This document shows positions 33,126 to 42,442 of a DNA stretch of 64,000 nt, piece after piece. The translations under genes and the position numbers were made by a program. Source of the stretch: Clostridiales bacterium (GTDB lineage: Bacteria > Bacillota > Clostridia > Oscillospirales > CAG-382); assembly GCA_003343885.1 (NCBI GenBank), contig QAKH01000048.1, positions 62,001 through 126,000 of the forward strand, in the 5' to 3' direction. How positions within the stretch are numbered: the stretch's first letter is position 1; the number at the start of each line of letters is the position of its first letter. The notes under the pieces were generated by a model. It was not told the origin of the DNA and made no database searches. It saw only the letters and a list, made by a program, of their open reading frames with translations.

Positions 33126-33217
33126 AAAGCGTATGTCTGTACGCTTTAGCCTATAACTCATCCTATAAAAGCCTTTTTTCCAAGTCAAGCTATTTGCCTG
33201 GGGAAAAAGGCTTTTTT
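33126..33217 (+). terminator. Two hairpins ending spoIIE
   Basis: AAAGCGTA/TACGCTTT (33126-33147) is a perfect eight-pair stem just after the stop. A longer stem, AAAAGCC plus T/A pairs at 33167-33181 with 33201-33215, is followed by a T run and is the true intrinsic terminator. Confidence 0.85.
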
Positions 33218-33305
33218 ACGTTTTATCCTTTTTTAAGACACAATAGTACAATATAAGAAATATTTTTTCAAAAATAGCTATGAATTGTTAAATTTGAAAA
33301 AATAC

Positions 33306-33334
33306 TTGAAATTCATTACCTCGTGTGGTAAAAT
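33306..33334 (+). promoter_or_regulatory. Sigma-A promoter of the V/A-type ATPase operon
   Basis: TTGAAA (33306-33311) and TAAAAT (33329-33334) are 17 bases apart. A leader of about 115 bases separates the start site from the first gene. Confidence 0.75.
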
Positions 33335-33375
33335 ATCTCGAAAATATGAGTTACATATATTATATATAGTGTAAG

Positions 33376-33425
33376 GCAAAGAGGCTTTTATGTGTTCTGC
33401 ATAAAGCCTATTTTTAAATCTTTGC
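33376..33425 (+). promoter_or_regulatory. Structured leader / probable attenuator of the ATPase operon
   Basis: An inner hairpin pairs AGGCTTTTATG (33382-33392) with CATAAAGCCT (33400-33409, one bulge) and is followed by five T residues (33411-33415), as in an intrinsic terminator. An outer helix, GCAAAGA (33376-33382) with TCTTTGC (33419-33425), encloses it. A GCGGG...CCGC hairpin follows at about 33424-33438, just before the ribosome binding site. It matches no riboswitch class I know. Confidence 0.55.
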
Positions 33426-33457
33426 GGGCTTTTTCCGCTTGGAAAGGTTGACTGATT

Positions 33458-33772
33458 TTGATAAACGATAATCTGCTTGAAATTATTAACGCCGACAAAC
33501 GTGCCAGAGAGCGTATCTCTGATTCATCAAAGTTTGACGCACGCTCAAAACAAATGCTTGAAGAGGCTAAGGCTCGTCTTGAAGAAAAATACGATAAAGA
33601 TGCTAAGCAAAAAATTCAAGCTTCCGCAAAAGAGCACGAAAAGCTGTTGGAGTTGACAGCTGAAACGTATGAAACCCGGTTAAGAGAAACAGAAAAAAAT
33701 ATAGAACAGCTTACAGAAAAGAAAAAAAACGAGTGGGTAAGCATGATAATACGCAGCGTTACTGAAATATGA
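33458..33772 (+). CDS. ntpF: V/A-type ATPase peripheral-stalk subunit (G/H; NtpF-like)
   Basis: A 104-residue protein, almost wholly a charged coiled coil rich in Glu, Lys and Ala (residues 10-92). Its size, first place in the operon and coiled-coil nature fit the small stator subunit that pairs with subunit E in the peripheral stalk. Sequence alone is too simple to be decisive. The start is TTG at 33458 with GGAAAGG at 33441-33447. It is the first gene after the leader hairpins. Confidence 0.75.
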   Translation: MINDNLLEIINADKRARERISDSSKFDARSKQMLEEAKARLEEKYDKDAKQKIQASAKEHEKLLELTAETYETRLRETEKNIEQLTEKKKNEWVSMIIRSVTEI

Positions 33773-33817
33773 CAATCGTTATGCTTTGGATCGCAAACAC
33801 AAAAGGAGGAAGAATGC

Positions 33818-34861
33818 ATGGCTAACATCAGTGCGTTATCTTCTAAGGCTTTGTATGCAAAAGCCAAGGCTTGCTACGCTTCCCATATGACACCCGACGA
33901 CTACGTTCGCTTGAGTTCGCTGTCAAGTCTTGAAGAGTTTGTTTCTCATTTAAAGAACAAAACCCAGTACTCCGCCGCTTTTGAAGGGCTGGGAGGTTCC
34001 GGGCACCTCACAAGGCAGCATGTGGAAGCAATTATAAGGCGAATGTTTTTTCTAAGGCTTGAAAAACTGGTAAGATACGCAAATCTCTGTGACAATTACG
34101 TGAGCGATTATTTTTTGGCAAGACACGAGTGTGAATGTATAGTGCGCCGGCTGAGACAGTCCGGAGAATACACGCTTGACAGTTACTTTGTTTATATGCC
34201 GGAGGGCTTCTTTACATCTACCGGTTTTGACATATACGCACTTGAACATGCAAGGTCGCAGGAAGAACTGCTTGAGGTGCTCCACGGCACTGATTACGGC
34301 AAGCTTTTGGACAATATTTTAAAGAGCGGTGCCGGAAGTTTGATTGCGGAAAATGTAATTTACGGATATTTATTTGAGCATAGTGCCAAAGGCTTTAAAA
34401 AGAAGCTTGAGAAAAAAGAATACGAGGAAATTGAGCGTATTCTCGCGATGTTTTCGGATATGATTACCATCAACAATCTTTACCGCATAAAAAAGTTCTA
34501 CCCGGACTGTGCGGATAAGCTTTTGATTCATGTTTATACCTCAAATCTCACGCGTATTTCCGACATACAGCTTGACAAAATGAAAAAAGCGAAAGACGTA
34601 ACTGAATTTACGGCTCAACTCGAAAAAACTTGCTATAAACAGGCCGCGACACTTTTACGTGGCAGCGAGTCTGCTTTATTTACAAAACAATACATTTACA
34701 ATGAATGTAAGCGGCTCTTTACAATAAGCGACAAAGCCGCAGTCAGTGCGCTTTGCTATTCGTATCTAATAACGAACGAAGCATCAAACCTCATTGTCCT
34801 TACTGAAGCGTTAAGCGCCGGTGTAAGTCAAGAGCGCATGTTGAAATTACTTGTTACATGA
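33818..34861 (+). CDS. ntpC: V/A-type ATPase subunit C (central-stalk collar)
   Basis: The C subunit (d in eukaryotes) sits on top of the membrane rotor ring and connects it to the central stalk. The 347 residues, mainly helical, match the usual size. Family features include the N-terminal AKAKACYASHMTPDDYVRLSSLSSLEEF and the later IKKFYPDCADKLL-type repeats of helices. The ATG at 33818 follows AAAGGAGGA at an ideal seven bases. In Enterococcus this gene lies after ntpE; here it is second, before subunit I. Confidence 0.85.
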   Translation: MANISALSSKALYAKAKACYASHMTPDDYVRLSSLSSLEEFVSHLKNKTQYSAAFEGLGGSGHLTRQHVEAIIRRMFFLRLEKLVRYANLCDNYVSDYFLARHECECIVRRLRQSGEYTLDSYFVYMPEGFFTSTGFDIYALEHARSQEELLEVLHGTDYGKLLDNILKSGAGSLIAENVIYGYLFEHSAKGFKKKLEKKEYEEIERILAMFSDMITINNLYRIKKFYPDCADKLLIHVYTSNLTRISDIQLDKMKKAKDVTEFTAQLEKTCYKQAATLLRGSESALFTKQYIYNECKRLFTISDKAAVSALCYSYLITNEASNLIVLTEALSAGVSQERMLKLLVT

Positions 34862-34927
34862 CGGATTGATCTGCAAAGTTTTACTTGCAAAATTTCCGTA
34901 GGTACGGAAAGGAAGGATATATTTCAG

Positions 34928-36865
34928 ATGGCAATAGAAAAAATGAACGTTGCCAGGATCAGCGGCAATCTCGAAATGCTGGACAAAACCCTTGACGAGA
35001 TATGTTCCGCGGGAGTCTTTCAGCCGGAATCGGCAGAGAGTTTTTATTCTGCCGGCATGGGGCTTATACCCTTTGACGATGAAAACATCGCGTCCCAAAG
35101 AATGGCTGAACTCGAAGCACTTGCGGCTAACGCCGGCATTCATCTTCGTGTCCGCGGAAAATACGATGACGAAGGAGACGCAGATAAAGACGAGACGTTT
35201 TTCGGCGAACTTTCACAAAAGTTAAAAAGTTATGCCGAAGAAAAAAACGCCTTGACAGAACAGATAGAGTTGTGCAACAACGCTATTGCAAACTACAATC
35301 ACTTCAAGGAACTTGACGTCGACCTCGGTGAAATCAACGCTTGCCGGTACGTTAAACCGAGATTCGGTCATCTTCCGAAAAAAGCGTATGAAAAAATTTC
35401 GGAATACTCGAAAGACCACCCGTACATCAGCTTTTTTCCCTGTTCCTTTGACAATGACGAATGCTGGGGCGTTTATTTCGCTCCGAAAGAAAAGGTATCT
35501 GAGGTTGACGGTGTGTTTGCCTCTCTGCTATTCCAGAAAATCATTCGTTCGGACGTCACCGGAACGATAAAAGAACTGATAAGCGGACTTGAAGCAAATG
35601 TTGAGATCGTAAAAAAACAGATTGAAAAGCTTGACGCTGACGCGGCTAAGATGTGCAAGGACGAGGAAGAACACATGAGTCTTTACTACTCAAAGCTTTC
35701 CCGTGACTGCGCAAAGCACGACATAAAGTCACTTGCTTTTCACAACAAGGAGTATTTCTTTATCGCCGGCTGGGTACCTGAAAAAAATGCCGCTGAATTT
35801 GAAAAACGCCTCGAAAAGCTTGGCGGAGACGTCACGGCAGAGATAAGTCCTCCGGATGAGACTCTTAAGGTCAAGCCTCCGGTACGCATGACAGGATTTG
35901 CAAAAATCCTGCGGCACATTGTCGAACCATACACGTTCTACGTCGACATGTACGGAACGCCGTCCTACAATGATTTAGACATCACGGCTTTTGTTGCCGT
36001 AACTTACACAGTTCTTTTCGGAATGATGTTCGGCGACATGGGGCAAGGGTTGGTATTAAGCATTGTCGGTGCGCTCATGTGGAAGATAAAGCGAATGGGG
36101 CTTGGTCGTATCTTGGTTCCCTGCGGAATATCTTCGATGTTTTTCGGCTTTATTTTCGGCTCGGTATTCGGATACGAACATTTGCTTGATCCTGTTTACA
36201 AGGCTATCGGCTGGAAAGGCAAACCGATCGAGGTATTCGAGAGCGTAAACTTAGTGCTTTTGTTAGCAATTGCGATAGGCGTTGCGCTTGTTATATGCGC
36301 TATCCTTATAAATATTGTCGGATGTATAAAAAGACGGTGCTTTGCTGAGGCACTGCTTAGCCAGAACGGCTTATGCGGATTGCTTCTTTATCTTTGCGGA
36401 GCAAATTTAGCTTCCGGCTTTATGGGCGGCTTTTCTCCCATTAACACAGCCGTTTGCGGAATTGTCATTGCGGTATGCGCCGTAATACTTGTCATTAAGG
36501 AACCGCTCATTGAGGGATTTGATCACCATCACTTTGAAAAGCCTGAAAGCATGGTCGATTTCCTGCTTCAGAATATTTTCGAGCTTGTTGAATATATATT
36601 GTCGTACATGAGCAACACCGTTTCGTTCTTGCGAGTCGGAGCGTTTGTACTTGTTCATGCCGGTATGATGATGGTTGTATTCTCTCTTGCCGGGGAAAGC
36701 GAAAACATAATAGTTATTATTTTGGGAAATGTACTTGTAATTGCGCTTGAGGGACTTCTTACGGGAATTCAGGCACTCAGACTTGAATACTACGAAATGT
36801 TCAGCCGTTTCTATATCGGCGACGGCCGCAAGTTTACACCTGTTAAAATGAAGAAAAAATCTTAA
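34928..36865 (+). CDS. ntpI: V/A-type ATPase subunit I (membrane stator, a-type)
   Basis: Provides the ion half-channels next to the rotor ring and anchors the peripheral stalks. The first half (1-340) is cytoplasmic and coiled; the second half has about seven helices, with the family stretches GMMFGDMGQGLVL (near 364-376), SMVDFLLQNIFELVEYILSYMSNTVSFLRVGAFVLVHAG and GLLTGIQALRLEYYEMFSRFY. The arginine in FLRVGAF is the essential channel Arg. At 645 residues it is complete. AAGGAAGGA lies upstream of the ATG. Confidence 0.94.
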   Translation: MAIEKMNVARISGNLEMLDKTLDEICSAGVFQPESAESFYSAGMGLIPFDDENIASQRMAELEALAANAGIHLRVRGKYDDEGDADKDETFFGELSQKLKSYAEEKNALTEQIELCNNAIANYNHFKELDVDLGEINACRYVKPRFGHLPKKAYEKISEYSKDHPYISFFPCSFDNDECWGVYFAPKEKVSEVDGVFASLLFQKIIRSDVTGTIKELISGLEANVEIVKKQIEKLDADAAKMCKDEEEHMSLYYSKLSRDCAKHDIKSLAFHNKEYFFIAGWVPEKNAAEFEKRLEKLGGDVTAEISPPDETLKVKPPVRMTGFAKILRHIVEPYTFYVDMYGTPSYNDLDITAFVAVTYTVLFGMMFGDMGQGLVLSIVGALMWKIKRMGLGRILVPCGISSMFFGFIFGSVFGYEHLLDPVYKAIGWKGKPIEVFESVNLVLLLAIAIGVALVICAILINIVGCIKRRCFAEALLSQNGLCGLLLYLCGANLASGFMGGFSPINTAVCGIVIAVCAVILVIKEPLIEGFDHHHFEKPESMVDFLLQNIFELVEYILSYMSNTVSFLRVGAFVLVHAGMMMVVFSLAGESENIIVIILGNVLVIALEGLLTGIQALRLEYYEMFSRFYIGDGRKFTPVKMKKKS

Positions 36866-36919
36866 GGATACAATTAAAACTCAATTTTTAAACCATTTGA
36901 CTATGAAAGGAATTTTATC

Positions 36920-37405
36920 ATGATTACATTTATTCTTTGCACACTTTTGGTTCTTATTCCCGCACTTCTCCTCTTTTCCGCCGTTGTTTGCTTTAAGAGA
37001 ATGTCTTCCGGAACTGCTCCGAGAAAGGCTGCGCGTTTTAATATCGGCGTTTTCGCTTGTCTTATAGTACTTGTAGCTCTCACTTCAGTTTCAGTATTTG
37101 CTGCAGGTGAGGATGCAGACACTGCCGGAACAAATGAACAAGCTCAGGCTGCCGATGAAGCCGTTGAAACCGAAACAGCGTCATCTGATTCATCAAAGGG
37201 TATGGGACTTCTTGCAGCCGGTCTTGTTACCGGTCTTGCAGGCATAGGCGGCGGTATCGCCGTTGCAGCCGGTGCGCCTGCCGCGATTGCTGCGACCAGC
37301 GAAGATCCGAAGTCTTTCGGTAAATCTATCATTTTCGTTGCTCTTGGTGAATCTATAGCTCTTTACGGCGTCGTTATCGCAATCCTTATCCTCCAAAAGG
37401 TTTAA
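36920..37405 (+). CDS. ntpK: V/A-type ATPase subunit K (rotor ring, c-type) with long N-terminal extension
   Basis: The ring subunit carries the ion. The C-terminal 70 residues (about 94-161) form one hairpin of two helices: GLVTGLAGIGGGIAVAAGAPAA and SIIFVALGESIALYGVVIAILIL, with the ion-binding Glu144. The N-terminal 60 residues hold two further hydrophobic helices, then an acidic Ala/Glu/Asp/Thr/Ser stretch (about 63-92). This extension is longer than in classical two-helix c subunits and may be a signal-anchor that is cleaved or an added hairpin. Ser145 follows the glutamate, as in Na+-binding rings, but the helix-one Gln of those rings is absent, so the coupling ion is unclear. Confidence 0.88.
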   Translation: MITFILCTLLVLIPALLLFSAVVCFKRMSSGTAPRKAARFNIGVFACLIVLVALTSVSVFAAGEDADTAGTNEQAQAADEAVETETASSDSSKGMGLLAAGLVTGLAGIGGGIAVAAGAPAAIAATSEDPKSFGKSIIFVALGESIALYGVVIAILILQKV

Positions 37406-37429
37406 AACTACTGAAAGGTCAGATCCGAG

Positions 37430-37735
37430 ATGAAATTTTTTCTGATTACCGATGATGCTGACACCTGTGTCGGAATGCGCCTTGCCGGCATTAACTCAGT
37501 TCTTGTCCATGACGCGCAAAAAGCAGAAAAGGCACTGGATGATGCAGTTAGTGACAATGACACAGGCATGATACTTATTACGGCAAAGGTCAAAAGTTTT
37601 TGTTCCGAGAAAGTACGTAAAATAGCCGCAGGAAATCGTCCGATTATTGTGGAAATTCCGGATTCTTCAAACGCGGCAAGCTCTTCCGGTGCGATAAGCG
37701 ATTATATCCGTTCAACTATCGGTATCAGTGTTTGA
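37430..37735 (+). CDS. ntpG: V/A-type ATPase subunit F (NtpG)
   Basis: A small central-stalk subunit that binds subunit D. The 101-residue chain has the alpha/beta fold of the family: FFLITDDADTCVGMRLAGI at the N-terminus, DNDTGMILITAKV in the middle and RPIIVEIPDS with a C-terminal helix. Size and place are as expected. GAAAGG stands 13-18 bases upstream of the ATG. Named ntpG after Enterococcus; elsewhere called AtpF. Confidence 0.88.
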   Translation: MKFFLITDDADTCVGMRLAGINSVLVHDAQKAEKALDDAVSDNDTGMILITAKVKSFCSEKVRKIAAGNRPIIVEIPDSSNAASSSGAISDYIRSTIGISV

Positions 37736-37749
37736 GGAGGACATAACTT

Positions 37750-38349
37750 TTGGATAAAAACATATATGACAGCACGAGTTTGATTATTGAAAGCATTGAA
37801 AATCAGTCGCGTGCCGAGCAGAAGAATATAGAGGAGCTCTCCGAAAAGTTATACAAGGAAAAAGCGGCGGCTCTCGAAAAAGAAATATCAGACAAGTATG
37901 ACGCATTGGTGGAATATGAGCTTGAAAAACAGCGCATAGACGCAAACAAAAAGGCATCTGCTCTTGAGTCTGAAAACAAGGCGGCTCTCGCTGAAATGAG
38001 GAAAAAAGTCACCGACGAGGTTTTTGCCGGCGCTTTTGAAGGCATAAAGCGTTTTGTTCAGACCGACGCATACGCCGAGTTTCTTGAAAAAAGCGCTTCT
38101 TCAATGAGCGGACTGTATGACGGAAAGGCTGAAATACTTATCCGAAAAGCAGACGACGGATTCAAGCCGCTTATACTGAAAGCTTTCGGAAAGCCTGCGG
38201 ATTTTGTTTACGATGATTCCATTGTTTTGGGCGGTATAAAAGTGCATTTTGCAGACAAAGCTGTTATTGCCGACGACTGCCTCGACTCAAGACTTGAAGC
38301 CCAAAAGAAAAACTTTATCAACACAAGCGGCTTAGGATTCAAGAGGTGA
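37750..38349 (+). CDS. ntpE: V/A-type ATPase subunit E (peripheral stalk)
   Basis: Subunit E pairs with the small coiled-coil subunit to form the stator stalk that holds the A3B3 head. The 199 residues start with a long helix rich in Glu, Lys and Ala (about 10-95), followed by a globular domain ending GGIKVHFADKAVIADDCLDSRLE, typical of the family (the GGI/V...D..D.R..... pattern). The start is TTG at 37750 behind GAGGAGGA (37733-37740). It lies 14 bases after subunit F. Confidence 0.86.
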   Translation: MDKNIYDSTSLIIESIENQSRAEQKNIEELSEKLYKEKAAALEKEISDKYDALVEYELEKQRIDANKKASALESENKAALAEMRKKVTDEVFAGAFEGIKRFVQTDAYAEFLEKSASSMSGLYDGKAEILIRKADDGFKPLILKAFGKPADFVYDDSIVLGGIKVHFADKAVIADDCLDSRLEAQKKNFINTSGLGFKR

Positions 38350-38354
38350 TTTAA

Positions 38355-40148
38355 TTGGCTGAAAATAATAATAAAACAAGCGCACTGATATACGGTGTAA
38401 ACGGCCCGATTGTTACAATAAAGGGCAAAACCGATTTCAGCATGCTCGAAATGGTGTATGTCGGTCAAAAGCGCCTCATTGGTGAAGTAATCCGAATTGA
38501 ACGTGATTTTACGACTATACAGGTATACGAAGAAACAACCTCGCTTAGAGCCGGTGAGCCGGTTATCGGCACGGGCGCCTCGTTAAGCGTAACGCTCGGC
38601 CCGGGAATAATGGGCAACATTTTTGACGGTATCCAACGTCCTCTGCGTGTTCTTGAGGGCGAATTCGGCGCGTTTATCGGACGTGGTGCAAATGTGGCAT
38701 CACTTGACGAAACAAAAAAGTGGAATGTGACATTTTGCATTAAGCCAGGAGATACACTAAGCGGCGGTCAGGTCTTTGCTACGCTTCCCGAAACGGATAT
38801 AATAACTCACAAGGTTATGTTGTCCCCGTTACTTTCCGGAAAAATAACCTGGGTTGCTCCTAACGGTGAGTACACGGTAAAGGACGAAATTGCGAAGCTT
38901 GAGGATGCAAGCGGTAATATTCATACACTGACTCTTGAACAGCGTTGGCCGATTCGTACACCAAGACCTATCTATTCAAGACTTCCCTCAAACACTCCGC
39001 TTATTACCGGACAGCGTATTATCGACTCCCTCTTCCCCATCGCTAAAGGCGGTGCGGCGGCTATTCCGGGCGGATTCGGTACCGGTAAAACAACAACGCA
39101 GCATCAGCTTGCGAAGTGGTGTGACGCTGACATAATCATTTATGTCGGATGCGGCGAGCGAGGCAACGAAATGACTCAGGTTCTTACTGAATTTTCCGAG
39201 CTTACCGACCCGAAATCCGGAAAGCCTCTGCTTGACAGGACGGTGCTTATCGCCAATACTTCAAACATGCCTGTGGCGGCTCGTGAGGCTTCAATATACA
39301 CAGGTATCACTCTTGCCGAGTATTACAGAGATATGGGATATGACACGGCAATAATGGCGGATTCTACTTCACGTTGGGCTGAGGCACTGCGTGAGATATC
39401 CGGACGTCTTGAAGAAATGCCGGCTGACGAAGGTTTCCCGGCTTATCTGCTGTCAAGGCTTGCGGAGTTTTACGAACGTTCCGGACGTGTTGAAACTCTT
39501 TCCGGCAAGCAAGGTTCTGTAAGCATTATAGGGGCAGTCAGCCCGCAGGGTTCTGACTTTTCCGAGCCGGTTACTCAGAACACGAAGCGTTTTATAAGAT
39601 GCTTCTGGGCGCTTGATAAAAATCTGGCGTACGCAAGACATTTTCCGGCAATTAACTGGAACGACTCATACAGCGAATATGTAAACGATTTTTCCGGCTG
39701 GTACCGTGAGAACGTAGGTGCGGATTTTCTTTCATGCCGTGAGGAATTATGCAGTATTCTTTCAGAAGAAAACAAGCTCATGGAAATTGTAAAGTTAATC
39801 GGTGCCGATGTGCTTCCTGATGATCAGAAATTGGTTATTGAAGTTGCTCACGTCATACGCAGCGGCTTTTTACAGCAGGAATATTTCAGCAAAAACGACG
39901 CTTTTGTTCCTATGAAAAAACAGCTTGCTATGATGTCCGTAATTCTTAAATATTATCACAAGATGCGTGACGCCGTTGCTTTGCAGATTCCTATTTCAAA
40001 GCTTCTCGCTTTGGGAATTTCCGAAAAACTTATCGGCATGAAGCACGATGTACCCGAAAACGATTTGTCGCTGATTGACAAATACGCTTCCGAAATAGAC
40101 ACCGAACTGAATGCGCTTATTAAATCAAGAGGAGGAGACACCATATGA
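38355..40148 (+). CDS. ntpA: V/A-type ATPase catalytic subunit A
   Basis: The nucleotide-hydrolysing (or ATP-making) subunit. At 597 residues it has the usual length and the extra non-homologous domain of A subunits (about 115-185). The P-loop GGFGTGKTTTQHQL (about 236-249) is intact, as are GCGERGNEMTQVL, ADSTSRWAEALREISGRLEEMPADEG and GAVSPQGSDFSEPVTQNTKR. The start is TTG at 38355, preceded by AGAGGTG, only five bases after the subunit E stop. Its end overlaps subunit B by four bases (ATGA). Confidence 0.97.
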   Translation: MAENNNKTSALIYGVNGPIVTIKGKTDFSMLEMVYVGQKRLIGEVIRIERDFTTIQVYEETTSLRAGEPVIGTGASLSVTLGPGIMGNIFDGIQRPLRVLEGEFGAFIGRGANVASLDETKKWNVTFCIKPGDTLSGGQVFATLPETDIITHKVMLSPLLSGKITWVAPNGEYTVKDEIAKLEDASGNIHTLTLEQRWPIRTPRPIYSRLPSNTPLITGQRIIDSLFPIAKGGAAAIPGGFGTGKTTTQHQLAKWCDADIIIYVGCGERGNEMTQVLTEFSELTDPKSGKPLLDRTVLIANTSNMPVAAREASIYTGITLAEYYRDMGYDTAIMADSTSRWAEALREISGRLEEMPADEGFPAYLLSRLAEFYERSGRVETLSGKQGSVSIIGAVSPQGSDFSEPVTQNTKRFIRCFWALDKNLAYARHFPAINWNDSYSEYVNDFSGWYRENVGADFLSCREELCSILSEENKLMEIVKLIGADVLPDDQKLVIEVAHVIRSGFLQQEYFSKNDAFVPMKKQLAMMSVILKYYHKMRDAVALQIPISKLLALGISEKLIGMKHDVPENDLSLIDKYASEIDTELNALIKSRGGDTI

Positions 40149-41512
40149 TAATACGTCATTTGAAAACCGAACGTATAAACGGTTCTCTTATCACTCTTGA
40201 CGGTGTTAAAGAGGCTTCTTTCGACGAGGTTGCTACGCTTTACCTGTCGGACGGTACAAAGAGGACGGGCAGAGTCGTAAAAATTGAGGGTGAAACCGTT
40301 ACTTTGCAGGTTTTTGAAGGTTCAAGAGGGATTTCCGCTTTCAACACAAGTACGGTTTTTGAAGGAAGTCCTATTGAGCTTGCTCTGTCTCCTGAGATAC
40401 TCGGAAGAGTTTTTGACGGGCTTGGCAGACCGATTGACAGTTTAGGAGAAATTTATCCGCACGTTGTAAGAGATGTAAACGGCGCTCCGATAAATCCTGT
40501 TTCACGTGAATATCCGAGAAACTTCATTCAGACCGGAATATCGTCAATAGACGCGCTTGCTACGCTTGTTCGCGGTCAAAAGCTGCCGATATTTTCCGGA
40601 TACGGAATGAAGCACAACGAGCTTGCCGCTCAGATTGCAAAACAGTCTACCATTGCTGACAACGATGATTTTGCTATTGTTTTTGCCGCAATGGGCGTAA
40701 AAAATGACGTTGCCCAATATTTCCGCAGTCAATTTGAAGACGCAAACGCGAACAGCAAGGTTGTTATGTTTCTCAATTTATCAAACGACCCGATTATTGA
40801 AAGAATAATCACTCCGAGATGTGCTCTGACCGCTGCGGAATATTTGGCATTTGATCTCGGCATGAATATTCTTGTAATTTTAACCGACATGACGGCTTAC
40901 GCCGAGGCATTGCGTGAATTCAGTTCTTCAAAGGGTGACATACCCGGAAGAAAAGGTTTTCCGGGCTATCTGTACTCAGACTTTGCTTCACTGTATGAAA
41001 GAGCCGGTATGCTTGCAGGCAAAAAAGGCTCGGTTACACAGATCCCGATACTTACCATGCCTAACGATGACATTACCCACCCGATTCCTGACCTTACCGG
41101 CTATATAACCGAAGGACAGATAGTTCTTGACAGAGAGCTTGACGCAAAAGGTATCTATCCGCCGGTAAACGTTCTGCCGAGCCTGTCGAGACTTATGAAG
41201 GACGGTATCGGAAAAGGCTTTACAAGAGAGGACCACGCTCCTCTTGCTAATCAGCTTATGGCATCGTATTCAAAAGTCCAGGAAGCAAGAGCTCTTGCCT
41301 CAGTTATAGGAGAAGACGAATTGTCTCCGGAAGATAAGCTTTTAATGGAATTCGGCAAAGCTTTTGAAACTCAGTTTATAAATCAATCTTTCACGGAAAA
41401 CCGTACACTTGACCAAACGCTTGATTTAGGCTGGAAGCTAATTTCCATGCTGCCAAAGAAAATGCTTGACAGAGTTGACGGCAAGATTCTTGACCGTTAC
41501 TACCGCGGCTAA
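40145..41512 (+). CDS. ntpB: V/A-type ATPase regulatory subunit B
   Basis: Non-catalytic partner of subunit A in the A3B3 head. The 455-residue chain lacks a canonical P-loop (the region reads GQKLPIFSGYGMKHNELAAQ) as expected. Conserved parts include FAAMGVKNDVAQYFR, ILTDMTAYAEALREFSSSKGDIPGRKGFPGYLYSDFAS and LPSLSRLMKDGIG. It starts at the ATG overlapping the end of subunit A, with GAGGAGGAG upstream. DUF368 follows 22 bases later in place of subunit D. Confidence 0.97.
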   Translation: MIIRHLKTERINGSLITLDGVKEASFDEVATLYLSDGTKRTGRVVKIEGETVTLQVFEGSRGISAFNTSTVFEGSPIELALSPEILGRVFDGLGRPIDSLGEIYPHVVRDVNGAPINPVSREYPRNFIQTGISSIDALATLVRGQKLPIFSGYGMKHNELAAQIAKQSTIADNDDFAIVFAAMGVKNDVAQYFRSQFEDANANSKVVMFLNLSNDPIIERIITPRCALTAAEYLAFDLGMNILVILTDMTAYAEALREFSSSKGDIPGRKGFPGYLYSDFASLYERAGMLAGKKGSVTQIPILTMPNDDITHPIPDLTGYITEGQIVLDRELDAKGIYPPVNVLPSLSRLMKDGIGKGFTREDHAPLANQLMASYSKVQEARALASVIGEDELSPEDKLLMEFGKAFETQFINQSFTENRTLDQTLDLGWKLISMLPKKMLDRVDGKILDRYYRG

Positions 41513-41534
41513 GATTGAAAGGAGTAATTTACAC

Positions 41535-42353
41535 ATGACAGGATTTGCCATGCGTATATTCATCGGCGTACTGCTCGGACTTGGCGCCGTTCTTCCCGGT
41601 ATTTCCGGAGGAGTTCTTTGCGTTATGTTCGGGCTTTACAAGCCGATAATCGAGTTTTTGTCTCATCCGAAAAAATCTTTTAAGAAGTATGCCGGTTTGC
41701 TGCTTCCCGTATTTATTGGGTTAGTACTCGGTTTTGTCTTAGTTGCAAGACTTTTGGCGTTTCTTCTGGAAAGATACGAAAATATATCCGTCTGCCTGTT
41801 TGTCGGACTTATTATAGGCATGTTCCCCTCCCTGCTTAAGGAAGCCGGGAAAAACGGGCGAAACAAATTCTCGGTTATTTCATTTATTGCCGCTTTTTTA
41901 ATTATTCTCACACTTCTCATAGGACTTCATATGATGTCCGTAAAATTAGAGCCAAGCTTTATATGGTACGTTTTCTGCGGTCTATGCCTTGCTGTGAGTA
42001 TAATTGTCCCCGGAATGAGCTTTTCCACACTCCTTATGCCGTTAGGATTATATACTCCGTTTGTTGACGGAATAGGACGTCTTAACTTTTCAGTAATAAT
42101 ACCTGCGTTTTTAGGAGCGATAGTGACGCTTATACTGTTTTCAAAGCTTGTAAACATGCTCTTTGAAAAGCATTACTCGGTCGCCTTTCACGCTGTAGCC
42201 GGAGTTGTAGCTGCTGCCACTCTTGTTATTGTGCCGTTTCCAAGTTTTGTTTCAGGCGGAATCGTAAGCTTTGCCTCAAACACTGCGGCTTTGGTTTTGG
42301 GCGCGGTTGTTGCGTACGCTTTATCGAAGCTTGACAACGGAGAAAGAGAATAA
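41535..42353 (+). CDS. DUF368 family membrane protein (PopT-like undecaprenyl-phosphate translocase)
   Basis: A 272-residue protein with about eight helices and the two inverted family repeats: GVLLGLGAVLPGISGGVLCVMFGLY near the N-terminus and LCLAVSIIVPGMSFSTLLMPLGLY in the second half. DUF368 proteins have been reported to return undecaprenyl phosphate across the membrane for envelope synthesis (PopT). The ATG at 41535 follows GAAAGGAG; an in-frame ATG at 41466 lies inside subunit B. It stands between ATPase subunits B and D in an otherwise unbroken operon, so its expression follows the ion pump. A direct link to ion gradients is inferred. Confidence 0.88.
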   Translation: MTGFAMRIFIGVLLGLGAVLPGISGGVLCVMFGLYKPIIEFLSHPKKSFKKYAGLLLPVFIGLVLGFVLVARLLAFLLERYENISVCLFVGLIIGMFPSLLKEAGKNGRNKFSVISFIAAFLIILTLLIGLHMMSVKLEPSFIWYVFCGLCLAVSIIVPGMSFSTLLMPLGLYTPFVDGIGRLNFSVIIPAFLGAIVTLILFSKLVNMLFEKHYSVAFHAVAGVVAAATLVIVPFPSFVSGGIVSFASNTAALVLGAVVAYALSKLDNGERE

Positions 42354-42442
42354 CATTTTTATAAACAAACTATATTCGACAATTTCTGAATTACAGTGAA
42401 TACATATTTACCGATTTAATTACAATTATTGGAGTTAATAAA

